This document shows, piece after piece, positions 21,145 to 33,190 of a stretch of 64,000 nucleotides of DNA. A program made the position numbers and the translations under genes. Under the pieces are notes generated by a model, which ran no database searches, was not told the DNA's origin, and saw only the letters and a program-made list of their open reading frames with translations. Position 1 is the stretch's first letter; each line of letters starts with the position of its first letter. The DNA comes from Margaritifera margaritifera (Eukaryota > Mollusca > Bivalvia > Unionida > Margaritiferidae), in NCBI GenBank assembly GCA_029931535.1, contig JAQPZY010001495.1, positions 1,896,001-1,960,000 of the forward strand, given 5' to 3'.

Positions 21145-23565
21145 AAACAACATTCTCGGTACACTATAAATAACAACATTCGAAGAAATTTCAATCAATG
21201 AAAACGTCACTAAAATCTACTGGTGGCAACACTTTAAAAATAAATACCAATTAAATAAGTTTTTTCAAGTGAAATATGTGTTTTAGTTCTATCTTTTAAT
21301 TCGGTTTCAGTGTAATCATCATAAATGTAATATGCCCTCTTGTATTCTAACGTGAACAATATAATTCAACTGACCAAGCTATCGCCGTGAGCGTTTCCGT
21401 GAGAATCTAATTAAGTGCCGACCGTTTGTTTTTTATCTCCGACTTGCGAAAGTATTTGTTGTGTTGTCACACTCAATTAATAGCAGACCTGCTTTGTATT
21501 ATCACATTAATGACGTCTTTTGTATCAAATCAAACAAAGGGGGTGGAATAACAGAAAAGTTAAAAGTCGTGCAAATCCTGCCTGCATAAGAGCTAGCGGT
21601 CATGGCCGTGTGTCAGGTCAACTCATTTCAATTGATCAATTGAACACTATTATAAATATTATTATGTAAGTAATATAATTAAACTACCTTAAATTAGCCT
21701 ACTCGTTCACAAATGTGATCATAAATAGTAAGGCAACCAAGCCAAATACTTGGTGAATAAAAAGCTTTGTTTTACAGATATGGTTCATTACGGAGAAGCG
21801 AGTTCCAGAGTTTGTATTGAACTTAAAATTTCTAACTTGCTACTCAGGGATTTCCTCAAGGATGAGAAGTTTCACTGTTACTTGATATGAAATCACAGCA
21901 TCCATATTTTATTAATAGAACAATAAATAAATCGATTTTCGATGTTGACGGTTGTTTGACGAAATAAATGTCCCTGGTTTTTGAAAAAAGGAATCTTGTT
22001 TAGTTGTGAATCGACAACAACAAAAAGCAGTGACATAATACACAATATTTTCGCTTACACGAGTTGTTGAAACCGCTTGGACTAATGTTGCTCACAATCT
22101 CTCAGAGGTTTGTTATCTTGAAAATAAAGGTAATTTATACAGAAAAGCAAACAACTACGTTAGAAAAAGCTCTTTATTGACAATTATTCCCAATGTAATT
22201 ATAAAACGAGTATGCAGCCATTAAACATCCCCGTTACCTGCCCCCCCCCCTCCGTGCGGTTTTCTCGATGTCCAGCGGGAACGGTATCCCCTTCCTAATT
22301 TTTTTGAGGTCCCTCAGTAACTCGCGCCCTCGCTTATAGTGCAGTCTATGTTTTTAGATCCCGTTATGCGCGAGTTATCGAGGGAGAGGTGTATAACTCC
22401 TGCACAACAGGGTCCAAAAACACAGACCACGTTATAAGTGAGATAGCAAGTTACTGAGGGACCTATGAAAAATTAAGAAGGGGATGCCATTCCAGCTGGA
22501 CATGGACAATGAGAAGAGGGGGGGGGAGAGCTCTTTAATGGTTTAATACTTGTTTTATGATTACATTGTGAATAATTGTCAATAAAATGCTTTTTTAAAT
22601 AAAGTTTTTAGCTTTTCTATATAAATTATCATCATTTTCAAGAAGACCAATGTCCAAACGATTTAAAAAACATTACATCTAAAGGTTCAACACACAACAC
22701 GTGTACCTGATAAAACGTGTATTATGTCACTCCTTTTGCATGTGAATGTGGATGTATTTAAGTGGTATTGTTGATTCATAGTAAAACAAGATTTCCTTTT
22801 TCCAAAAACTACTGACATTTAATTCATCCAACAACAACCATCAACGTCGAAACTTTATTTTCTTTACAAAAATTCTAATAAAAAATATTGATGCTACGAT
22901 TTCATTGCTAGTAATAGCAAAATTTCTGCTTTTTCTTGAGCAAACCTCCGAGTGCCAATTCCTGAATTTTGAGTTCACTACAAACTTCAGAACTCGTGAA
23001 TTAGTAGGATAGACCACTGATTATGTTAGATACTTTAATTATGTTACCTACATAATAATATTTTTAACAGTGTTTGATTGGTCAATTGAAATGAGTTGAA
23101 GTGACACACTACCATTACCGCTAGGTCTTTCGCAGGTTGCATGCCTTGTAACTTTTTTTAATTCCACCCCATTTATTTCATTTGATGAAAAAGATGTAAT
23201 TAACGTGATAATACAAAGCATGTCTACTTTTAATTTATTGTAACAATACAACAAATAATTACAAAAATTGAAGATCAAAACACAGTCGGCACTTAATTAG
23301 GTTCTCACAGAAACACTCACAGACATAGAATGATGGTAGATTGACACTTTTCATGTTGGAGTACATGAGGGCATATTACATTTATAATGATTACACTGAA
23401 ACCAAATAAAAGATAGAACTAAAACACAAATTTCACTTCACAAAACATATTTAATGGACATTTATGTCTTAAAGTTCTGCCACCAGTAGCATTACTGACA
23501 TTTCCATGGATCAAAATTTTTTTGAATATTGTTATTTATAGTGTACTGAGAATTTTTATTTTTTA
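21145..23565. repeat. 2.4-kb imperfect palindrome (long inverted repeat)
   Basis: The two halves are reverse complements around about 22385. Matching pairs include TACACTATAAATAACA (21164 and 23530), TTTTAGTTCTATCTTTTA (21282 and 23415), CTTTGTATTATCAC (21490 and 23210), AACTCATTTCAATTGA (21622 and 23085), GTGACATAATACAC (22030 and 22720) and GGTCCCTCAGTAAC (22309 and 22455). The central non-paired loop is about 30 bases. Arms differ by many substitutions and indels. There are no genes in the arms. It may be a foldback-type element or an old inverted duplication. Confidence 0.85.
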
Positions 23566-23689
23566 AGAAAATTTAACAAAATATATGACTTCTTATTAAA
23601 AGTTGCGAATTTCATGTTGTTGATTCAGACTTCTGGGCACTAACTGCCGTTTCGATGATAAAACAAGCGATATATCAAAGTTTCATATA

Positions 23690-25360
23690 CTGTAGTATCA
23701 TTTATTTTCGTGGGGCTCAATTTTCGTGGTTTTGTAAACAAAGACCTTTTCGTGGGTACTTAAATTCGTGGTTTTGCCTGTCAAAGTTTGCATATTACTA
23801 AGTGTTTAATTTCGTGGTTTAACCTCTACAAATACCCCCCAAAAAAGAATAAAACTCTTCCGACACAAATGGCGGTCACTTGAATGTTTATAACAATACT
23901 TGCACATGTATGAGCACAAATCAAAAACCTGACAAGTTCAATACTTACACCGTGTTTTTGTCCAAGTGAATAACATCAATGGAAGCCGAGCAGCCAACAA
24001 CATTAAAACAATATTACCGCCTCTATGATCACAAATATCACACATGTTAAAGTCAATCACTTAAACCATGTTTTCGTCTGAGTGCTCAATATCAAGGGGA
24101 GCCGACGCAGACTACAACACTTAAGTCAATCGGTTATTAAAGTAACCTGTGATCTCTACTTAAACCACTATCCATAAAGGGAACAAAAGACGTGACCGGC
24201 TGCCCTTTGCTCAATGCAATCAGCAGACTGTGGCAATATTTGATGTGTCTTGAGCCCATCAATGTGAGAAGATGCTAACTAAATTGAAAGACAGTGGAAT
24301 CACGCGTTTGTTTGTGCCTGCCTCATGTACAGACCAACTTCAACCACTAGACTTGACAATAAATAAAGAGTACAAAGAATAATTAAAATCACATTTCCAC
24401 AACTTGTATGCTAAACAGGTCATGGAGGCCATCACGAAAAAAAGGAAGATGCTACTGGTGACGATCACTGATTGTAACCTCATTAATCAAGCCAATTCGG
24501 GCTGAATGGATAATTGCAGCTCACGCGACAATGAGTGAAAGATGTGACCTAATTATCAGTGGTTTGGAGAAAGCTGGACTTGTTTAATTTTGCACTTTGG
24601 GGATTATTTAATTAACAAGCATTTGTGTGTACATGGAGACTTATTTGACACGATGTTGATACAGTGGCTTTGTCCGAAAATCAGTGAAGTGTGAGCTTTA
24701 ATACTCTGCTCTAATTAGTGTATATACGTAGTATTTCAATAATAATAGTGCTTCAAGCAATAGTTCTAGTATTTTACAGGTTTGTTGTTCTTTTGGATTA
24801 AAACTGCATGGATAAAATGAAATGTGGTTTCAGGAGGATTTAAATTGTTCAACAACAGTTGTACTCGAGTGAAGGATCGATTTGAATAAGTATTTAATTT
24901 AATTTTCATATACTATTATTTTTTATTATTCTTTCTTTCATTTTCAACATTACTAGTATTTGAATACATTCTACTTTTTCTCGTTTCTCTCTATCCTTAT
25001 CTCGCATATCAATTTAAGGCAGTGGGTGGAAATTACAGCTGTCGGATATCTTATTGACACGTGTGCATTGAAACAATATAAAATGCTTTATAATTCTTTT
25101 TTCAAAGGTTTAAAATAAAACAAACACGTGCTAAAAGCTAATATTTTATTTCCAAATTACAATATTGACGTTGATTTATGAAATACTAGTAGGTTCCTTA
25201 ATCTCTAGGAACGACACACAGTAAGAAAATGAGCGGGTGGGGTGGGAGGCCATCATCATCGTACGTGGCTAATTTTTCGTTGGGTATTTAAATTCGTGGT
25301 TCGGGGCAACAACGAAAACCACGAAAAATTGGTCCCCCACGAAAATTGATGATACTACAG
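23690..25360 (+). mobile_element. pogo-like DNA transposon, 1.67 kb, TA target
   Basis: The left terminus is CTGTAGTATCATTTATTTTC and the right terminus is its inverted partner, ending GATGATACTACAG. Both are flanked by TA (23688-23689, 25361-25362). Subterminal TTTTCGTGGGG and TTCGTGGTT motifs are repeated at both ends in inverted orientation. The interior carries the end of a pogo-type transposase (24230-24587) but not its N-terminal half, so it is an internally deleted, inactive copy. Confidence 0.85.
24230..24587 (+). pseudogene. pogo-like transposase relic, end of DDE domain and C-terminus
   Basis: One frame reads IFDVS, stop, AHQCEKMLTKLKDSGITRLF, then VPASCTDQLQPLDLTINKEY, stop, and LKSHFHNLYAKQVMEAI. 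After small breaks comes WIIAAHATMSERCDLIISGL ending at a stop at 24585-24587. The DVxxAH and VPxxCTxxLQPLDxxxNKxxK motifs are those of the DDE_1 nuclease shared by pogo, Tigger and Jerky-type proteins, which cut and join transposon DNA in the nucleus. In-frame stops and the missing N-terminal domain make it non-functional. Confidence 0.85.
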
Positions 25361-25578
25361 TACCAGTTTTGATCACGATTTTCTTCACATTCAACGAATA
25401 GGGGTCAATTCTTTTGATATTTTATAGAGGAAAAAATGGGATCCACACATGACCACTTGTAATCAGCAGGTTCACGAGTTATTGAGGGAGAGGTATACTT
25501 GACATACATCACTTAAAACAAGGTCTGCACATACTAAGAAGTTCAGGCACTTTTCATCTACAACAGATAGTCCTACTA

Positions 25579-27509
25579 CAGTAGGACCCCGCTATAGCAC
25601 GATGGTCGGGATCCACAAAACGGGATCGTGCTGTGTCCCAAGCCGTGCTATAACCAATCTAGACAAAACCAAGTCATTTAGCTGAAGAAAATGATGCATG
25701 CACCATAAAAAGGGGGGGGGGGGGGAATTGTGGGCTCAAAACAACGTGCTTCATTGGCACAGTCACCATCTTAAATCTGTGCATAATAAACGATAAATAC
25801 ACATCCAGTGAAAACAGAGATTGCACATATAATATTTTACTTTATTCAGAGAACCATGCATTGGTACATTTATATGTACATGTCTATTGTATAGCATGAA
25901 TAGTTAAAGGATCAACACGTGTACTCACCAGCTGATCTCATGGCATGCGTAGGAGTTAGTCCATAATAATTCCATCAAAAATATGCACACAGAAGTATAA
26001 TATCATTGTCTGATAAAGTTCTGAAATCCGTCATCATCGTCTAGTCATTGTAAATCATCGTCGTCTAGTCATTGTAAATCACGTCCGACTCCGATTCCTC
26101 AGCTGTACTGTCATATGCGGGTGCTTATGCAGAGACTGAGTTTGGGCTCTTGCAAGTAACACTTTGATCATAAAGTCAGAAATCTATTAAAGGATGCAAC
26201 TGGACATGTGTCAATTGTGCGGCAAGATTAAAGGGAGTTCAAATAACCACCCTCTGTTACTTGGCACTGAACAAGCATCAGACTCAAAGGGTTGTCACGT
26301 GGGAAAACAAAGAGTGTGGTGCCTTTACAAGCTAAGGGATTAAATTCGTAGTATATGCACAGGAAGTTGTAGAACTCTACTTGAAAACAAAGTGAGTGCT
26401 TTTACAAGCCAGAGGCTTATTGGCCCACGTGCACTGGCAGATAACTTGGGAAATATCACTTGGGAATTAAATCTGACTTGTGGAAACACCGGACTTAATC
26501 CTGTCCATGGCTTCAAGCTTCTCTTTACCAGAAAAAGCTTAACGTTTCTGTGTACTGTTATCCATTGTAAATAACTACTAATTAAAACTCTGACACCTAT
26601 TTGTTTGAACGACAACAGCAAGAATAATTGTTAATCAACAATGGGGTCATTTTTATAGGGAATGTACAATATTATTCACTGGTCAACTGATTACGTGGCG
26701 ATTATCTAACAACACCGCCAAGCCACGTGTGCACATAGGTGGCTTTCATTTTTTTTTGTGTTTTATAAATCATTGCCATATGGTTTGAACAACTTTTAGC
26801 TTTGATATTGACTTTGATGATAGTCAATGACTTAAATTAATTGATTTATAAATTCAGGTGCGAATCTTTTATCAACCACCGCATTGTTTGGTGCTTGGCT
26901 GTGTATGCAGTTGAATCAGCAAACATATGTCTTCTATTGTTTGAGCAACAATTGTACACAGAATGTATTGAAGACAAACACAAAGAAGACTTAATGACTT
27001 TATTGTTCATGTATCAGTAATAATAAGATTAACACTTTTCAGCTTTGAAATGAGCTGACTTATTTCACAAATAAACTAAGCTCAAAGTGCAGTGATTGAC
27101 TACTGACACATTTGAAATGAACATTCACAAATAGAAATGTTCAGCATCTTTATTCATATAATGAAAGATGCAATCGTAAGACACTTTTTCTTCAAGAATA
27201 CAATACAGCTTGCCAAATTATTAAATCAAACTCTTGTTTATTTTGGCACAAAACTTTGCAGTAGTTCAAAAAATTGTCAAAATTATTGTAAAATTTTGGT
27301 AGCCATGCCACGATCGTATTATATCCGAATTCATACACGATCTCTTCCCCAAAATGAAAATTAATTTTTTACACATTATTTTTCATACTTTGAAAAAATA
27401 ATTTTTTTTTCATCTACCAAAAAATATATGAAATTTCGGGAGCCATGCCACGATCGTGTTATATCCGAATTCATGCTATAACGAAGCGTGCTATAGCAGG
27501 GTCGAACTG
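25579..27509 (-). mobile_element. Tigger-like DNA transposon, non-autonomous, 1.93 kb
   Basis: The left end CAGTAGGACCCCGCTATAGC and the right end (inverted: CAGTTCGACCCTGCTATAGC) are both flanked by TA (25577-25578, 27510-27511). Near the right end, AGCCATGCCACGATCGTRTT with ATATCCGAATTCAT occurs twice about 150 bp apart, a subterminal repeat shared with the copy at 53435. The minus strand carries a transposase N-terminal relic at about 26390-26600. A G-run lies at 25711-25724. No catalytic domain remains. Confidence 0.82.
26390..26600 (-). pseudogene. Tigger-like transposase N-terminal HTH relic
   Basis: The minus strand from about 26571 reads MDNSTQKR, a stop, then AFSGKEKLEAMDRIKSGVST. 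This is the start of the psq/CENP-B-type helix-turn-helix of Tigger/pogo transposases, which binds terminal repeats. Frame and similarity fade within about 40 residues. It is oriented inward from the right terminus of 25579-27509, as expected for the 5' end of the transposase. It differs from the relic at 570-817, so two Tigger subfamilies are present. Confidence 0.6.
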
Positions 27510-27511
27510 TA

Positions 27512-28700
27512 TTTAAGACATCTGCCCTGATATGTATCATGGAGTAGGTGGGTGGGGTGGTGGTCGATGTCTTAATGCCTGAACAATTAGTGTTGTACAG
27601 CATGTTCCTTTAGCAGTCTACATGGGATCTGGAGGGCAAATTTTCAAGAATATCACACATAGTTGGCAGCACATATTGACGCTATTTGCACAGATTAGAA
27701 CCAAATTGCTTTAGTTGTATTATACTTACTCTGATACCGTTTTCCATGCAGAAGTATATTTTATATCAGGGGTCCTAAAATTTCGAATGGCTTTTGCCAG
27801 ACATTTTTTCCCGAAAGTGCTGGCCATATATTTGTGAAATGTAATATAAAAACGTTTAAATAAAGTTATAACAAGTTGTGTCTGGAAAAAAATCCATAAT
27901 TAAAATGTACTTGAAAATGTGTTATTTTCGGTTCACATTAATTGTTTGAAACCTGAAATTGTAAGGAATAAAAATAACCCATAGTAACAACACAAGTTTA
28001 AATTATACATACCTGCATTTCTTATAAAATTATCACCAGTCCTACTGATGAAAAATGTCTTTCAAGTCTATACAGTAAACATTTTGAGATCATCAATGCA
28101 GTGATAATCAACAGGAATAAGAGAAGCTAGTTCTAATGCCCACAATACATATAACTCATCATTGGCCTTGCTGATAGAAAGAGTCACAGAGGTCTATACA
28201 CCCATTTAATAAATTTGAGATCTGGAAATAAAAAGATAATTTAACAATATCCATATTTTGACAGTGTCTTCTTGTCCATGATCTATCCAAATGCTGGTCC
28301 ATCCCTGTCCAGAACCTGTCCATTGTTTTTTTTTTTACTCGAGTTTACACCTTTTCGGTTGACGTTTTCGTTAATCATGTGACTGTGAACTGGCTTACGC
28401 GAGCATGACACTTTCATTGGTAATTCAACAGACAAAAACTTAAAAGTAATCTTTGGATTTTACTGTGTGTGATTAGTAGTAATTCTAAAGGATTTTAAAG
28501 ACATCAATGAAAAGGTTGGATTACTAAAGAGCGCAAGCAACATAAAACAATTAACATCACTTGGATTCTTTTGGCAAGATTGGTTTGGCTTAGATATTTT
28601 AAGTTTGTTGAGATGGATTATGTTATGAGTGATTCGGAAAGGATTAAAGACATAATGGATTATGGTTAGATTAATCATTACTAAAGAGCTGAATTGGTAT
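27512..28700. other. gene-poor stretch between transposons
   Basis: AT-rich DNA with no recognisable exon. Around 28345-28410 there are a few CpGs and a TGACG motif (TCGGTTGACGTTTTCG), weak grounds for a regulatory element. Two similar GGTTGGATTACTAAAGA-type phrases at 28515 and 28672 indicate a short local duplication of about 160 bp. Confidence 0.35.
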
Positions 28701-28708
28701 AAAACAGG

Positions 28709-29173
28709 TTGGTTTGGCTTTGGTATTTAAAGTTTGTTGAGATATCTAAGCATGCATCATCTCCCAGTGCTAAAATAGTAAAATCTAAACAACTGAAATG
28801 TCACACAAAATTCAATAATAGATGGAAAGTGGAATTTCAGTGGATGGAATCCAGTTCAAAGGGACATGAATATGCATTCTGCCATTCCTGTGAAATTGAT
28901 TTTAAGAAGAACTTCCTAAGTTCGACTCGGGCAGTACCAATTTTGAGCAGTTCTGGCAGGCAGTCAGCAACCTGAATCTACCCACAGGCAGGAAACAATT
29001 TAAACTTCTTAGTGGACTGAGTAGAGGACATTTTCCATTCTGAGGAAAACTCGGGCTGACTGCCTGGATCCAGTAATGATACATCACCTCCTAAGTGTTG
29101 AGATCAACAGTGATGAGGACTCCCACAAATATAATCTAGACAATGATCTACTAAGAAAGGCTAAAAAAGTGCT
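28709..29173 (+). pseudogene. transposase-derived relic (zinc-finger head plus C-terminal tail)
   Basis: The first frame (28709-28975) contains TKFNNRWKVEFQWMES and HEYAFCHSCEIDF, a BED-like zinc-binding head seen in many transposase-derived proteins. After a one-base shift the text reads TNFEQFWQAVSNLNLPTG and KQFKLLSGLS, then RADCLDPVMIHHLLSV and LDNDLLRKAKKVLH up to 29173. The latter resembles the C-terminal hAT-type region of ZNF862/'zinc finger' transposase relatives. The whole catalytic middle is missing. The end of this relic was hit by the hAT element at 29183, and a few matching codons seem to resume after 30078. Confidence 0.6.
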
Positions 29174-29182
29174 ACATATAAC

Positions 29183-30069
29183 CAGGGTTGTTTGATTCAA
29201 ATCAGATGATTTAAATCACTCAAAAAAAAATCATCCAAATGATTTTTTAAAAATTTAACATATGATGATAAACTACACAGATTTTGTGACCTAAATCAGC
29301 AGCTTTACAACAACTAAGTGTGATCAACAAATTCAAGACTCATGCCTAGAAGGCCCTCACTCCTGTTCACATCCTTGCCAATATTCTTGATCCCAGGTAC
29401 TTGGGTAGGAACCGCACCAGTGAGCAAATAGACTGTGCTTTGGAATACTGCAGTCAGTATCATCCGACCTGTTTGTCAACAGTGGTAAACCTGAGAGCCC
29501 AAACCAAACCATTCAAGCCTTACATGTTCGAGCCTGTACTTTCAAAGGATGTGTCTCCCATTCACTGGTGGAAATCTCACTTGGACGATAATATCATGGA
29601 ACTGAGCAACCAATTGTTAGGGGCAGTTGCCACTAGTGCTCGTGTTGAACACATATTTTCTACATTTTGGATTTGTTTATTCCAAGGTCAGGAACAGGCT
29701 TGGCACTGCAACAGCTGGAAAACTTGTATTTGTTTACAAACTGTTGAACACAAAGCACCTATCCCAAACCAGAAAAAAATGTGTTGAAAATGTAGTATTT
29801 AGATGTAGCAATTTCAAATATGTTTAAACTTAATTGTAGTGATCGTCTTATTCTTACTTTTTAATTACTTTAAAATATAACATTATAAACTATGCATATA
29901 TTCTGCAAATAAATTGAAAACCTAAATCTGTTCTTGTATTCACTATATAATCATATACTATGGCCTGATAAGTTTCATTAAAATAAAAAAATCTGATTTA
30001 AATTAAAGAAAATATGATTTAAATTTTTAAAAAATCAATTTTTTTTAAATTTTATTTTTTTCAACCCTG
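29183..30069 (+). mobile_element. hAT transposon, 887 bp, with 8-bp target duplication
   Basis: Termini are CAGGGTTG and CAACCCTG. Flanking octamers are CATATAAC (29175-29182) and CATATAAG (30070-30077), an 8-bp target duplication with one change, diagnostic of hAT insertion. Both subterminal regions are crowded with GATTTAAAT-type motifs, likely transposase-binding sites. The interior retains only the transposase C-terminus (29401-29827), so this is an internally deleted copy. Confidence 0.92.
29401..29827 (+). pseudogene. hAT transposase C-terminal dimerisation domain relic
   Basis: Reads PIHWWKSHLDDNIMELSNQL, then GAVATSARVEHIFSTF. After a one-base shift comes FGFVYSKVRNRLGTATAGKL and VFVYKLLN before the stop. 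WWK, the 'ATSAxVExxFS' motif and 'RNRLGxxxAGKLVFxYKxLN' are hallmarks of the hAT C-terminal dimerisation region. The DNA-binding head and the first catalytic residues are absent. One frameshift near 29660 is enough to kill it. It is contained in the TIR-bounded element 29183-30069. Confidence 0.88.
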
Positions 30070-30077
30070 CATATAAG

Positions 30078-30650
30078 GATAGTGTAAAGGCAACAAGTTA
30101 CCATGAAATGACTGATGTGATGAGATGGTGTGCATATTTCAATATATAAAAAGGAAGTTTGTTCAGTAGTTGTCATTTTTGTCAATTTGCATGTCAATAA
30201 TCAGGTCGATGAAAATGCTGAATTTAAGTAAAACTCCTCACCAAATTTTGCAAATATCCTGATTTGTCTTTATTTTCACCTCTGTTCTATCACATGTATG
30301 CATACACATTTAGTGTGCCAAGCTGATGATGAAAGAAGCTGCTATCATGCATTGGTGTGTTGAGAAAAGACCAACATCCATTAGTCTTGTCTTTAAGGAC
30401 ATCCTAAGGGGTTAGCAATATGCTCTGCAATTGCTTTGTCTGAATCTGAACAGCGTGGTAGTACCAATAACAATGACCCAACACTCAAGTGAGGGCCAGT
30501 TTAAGGATCAAATGTTTGCTGCTGGAAAATATATCTAATTTTCAAATTTTATTATAATTTTAACATTGTCATTTTGAAGTAATATTTTTTATTGCCATGT
30601 TGGGAAAAAATAGTTGCCTGACATATATTTTCAGCTCTCCTGCCCTCCAA
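30078..30650. other. sequence without recognisable genes
   Basis: Apart from the first few codons that may continue the relic interrupted at 29174, nothing is recognised here. Confidence 0.35.
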
Positions 30651-30654
30651 GGTG

Positions 30655-31255
30655 GTGGATTTTTCTTCTGCAGAATTTATCAAACTTTGAAAATAACTTA
30701 TTAATATTAATACCCTAGCCGAGTTGAAATAAGGGCAAAATTTACACATTAATCAGGTGATCATGCATCTGAGCTTGATGCAGCTATGAAGGCTATATTC
30801 TTGGTTCGACCTTGATGCAATGTTGTTCATTGAGTTGCTTGTTATTGGGTTGGATGAGCCTTTTGCTGCTTTTGTTGAAATAACTTTGATCACATTTCTT
30901 TTAAAATTTGCAAATGGGTTTGTAATACCAATGGTTTGATCATGGGTGAGATCTGAGTGTATTGACAAGGTAATATTTTTGTCTCTATATTTCAACCATT
31001 TTTCTCCCCTGTACATTTGATCAAAGTTTGAACATAACTTTACTGGCTGAGTTCAAATGTGGGCAACGTTGGCACATATTAATCAGATGATCACTGCATC
31101 TGAGTTTGTTACCGCTATGAGGTCTGTATTCCTGATTCAACTTTGATTCATTTTTTTGTTGATTGAGTTGTCTGGTGTCAAGTTGGCTATGCTTACTGCT
31201 GTTTTTGTTGATGTATTTTTCATCACACTTCATGAGGCTTGCATTATCAATGATT
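30655..31255. repeat. diverged tandem duplication, period about 350 bp
   Basis: TTTATCAAACTTTGAAAATAA to about 30905 is echoed by TTGATCAAAGTTTGAACATAA to about 31240. Shared landmarks are ATTAATCAG, TGATCA, TGCATCTGAG and CTGCTTTTGTTGA. Two copies. No coding function seen. Confidence 0.65.
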
Positions 31256-31409
31256 TGGTTGAGTTGAATGATTGGTAAGATCTGCGCATATTGAGGAGTT
31301 GATATGCCATCGCAATGTTCTCAACCTGGAGGTTGTATTTCTAATTAGATTGTGGTAACATGTTTTATGATGCAATGTATTATCTTACTGATTTGGTGAC
31401 CAAAAGATG

Positions 31410-31740
31410 AAGGCACAAATATTATTGTCTGTGACTGAAAATAGGGAAATGGTTTCCATAGAATAACTCTACTTCTCCACCATCAACAATTTTCTGACTT
31501 TATTGGCATCTTGCAGTTGTAAGGGACAGCCCGATTGATTTCAGGCTCAAAAGGTCAAAGGCCAAGGTCACTCTGTAAGAAGAAAAATGGTTTCCATGCA
31601 AGTACTCGAGTTTTTCATCATCTGTGGTTACCAAACTTGTGGATGGGTTGCACTTGGTGAAAGGAGGAACCCTATTGATGTTGGAGTTAAAAGGTCAAAT
31701 ATCAAGGTCACTGACCAAAAGAAGAAAAAATGGCTGTATA
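31410..31740. repeat. dispersed satellite monomers of the AAGGTCAAAGGTCA type
   Basis: Two to three units with GAAAATAGGGAAATGGTTTCC, then GCTCAAAAGGTCAAAGGCC and AAGGTCACTC. They are the same family as the array at 50450-51260, here about 19 kb away in the same orientation. A separate 19-bp repeat (TAGTATACATTCCACATC, three units) is at 31878-31938. Confidence 0.75.
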
Positions 31741-31939
31741 TTGTGCTGTTCGTGATACCCTGGTATTCTTTTTGTGGATTGGTGGACCATGTTAGGTTAG
31801 CATGCAAGTTTGAAGATGTACCTTTTTAGTATCAAAGCAGAACTGTCAAGCTTTTCAATATGATAGATCACAAATGTTTTCATAGTATACATTCCACATC
31901 TTAGTATACATTCCACATCATAGTATACATTACACATCT

Positions 31940-33190
31940 TACAATATTTACGATTAAATTGTTAATTAACATTGTCTGCACCAAGTTGAAAGGTTTTTGC
32001 TCTTATCCTTTACCAACCTTTCATTTCTGTCACAAAAAAGTTTGGTCATCTAACGTACTTTGTGCAGCTATTGACAACTTTCAGTCGATGTCTGTGTTTT
32101 TCATCTGAGACTCTACTGTTCTTAAAAATGTTATAGATTTAATGATACTTGAAGCTGCAATTTTGCTTGGCACTCTGTTATAACAAAATATTAACAGAAA
32201 TACATCTTAGTATTAACTTGTGTCACTTGTGCCAAAATTTCCAAATAACAGGGTGGCACATGAACCAATGCTCATTAATCGATCCAGTAACTAGGCCTTT
32301 GCAATTCAGCCAGTTGAGTGATCTTGGACCCACTTGGGCCACTTGTTATTCTACATTACGTATATTCGTCTGTATGTATATTTAACCATGGCCACTGTTA
32401 ACTACCACAAGCAATGTTACTATTGTTGGTAGAGGTACAGCTATGAAATTGACACCTGCCATGGTCGAGTTTATGGCGTTGTGGTATCTCGCATCAGTTT
32501 TTTGTTGTTGTGTCAACTATCATGGCAGGTGCCATAAAGCTCACTTTGGCAGCATTAAAATCTGCGATGGAGTTCCATGATATTGAGTGTATGCCCAACT
32601 CTACTTAATCCCTTGACCACTGTGTCCACTTCTACGTGATTGAGTGGTTAATTTGAAATGTACAATTCATGTACTGTAATCATTGATTACACTGTTGTTT
32701 TTTTCTGATATGATCACTTCCACACATTAAGGTCCTAAATTTGATAATTGAAATAAGGATAGGCACCTCAATCAAACGAGTTATCACTTTAGAATACCAG
32801 GACAGAAAAACTGTCCTATACATACATGTATGTATGTATATAGTAGTGTGTAACAGCACCTCAGTACCCTATTGGCTAAATTGTGCCAGCTGAAAGTAAA
32901 ATTTGATAAATGCAACAATGAAGAATTTTACTAAAACATTTCCAAATAAATGCAAGCATGAAGTACAACAAGATAGAATATAAAGGATAAATATGTTAAA
33001 TTTCTGTAAAAGGTATATAAGATTAAAGATAAAGGTTAACACGTGTAAAATCCATGCATAGATACATACATGCATACTAGCAAGCTGAAAGACAGACAGA
33101 AAATATTGAAAATATATGGGTCATGTCTTTTTAATATTGGTGTTTGAAAGAAAAATATAAATTTCATCAGATGATTTGACATGTTAAATA
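31940..33190. other. 5' flank or first intron of TIMM44, no exon recognised
   Basis: The missing first exon of TIMM44 (start codon and beginning of the presequence) should lie in this direction, but no ATG-donor combination is convincing. A loose inverted repeat, GACACCTGCCATGG (32450) against CATGGCAGGTGCC (32520), is present. Confidence 0.35.

Noticed and set aside
28345..28410. TIMM44 promoter
   Set aside because: Only one TGACG motif and a few CpGs; no initiator, 5' exon or splice donor could be linked to it.
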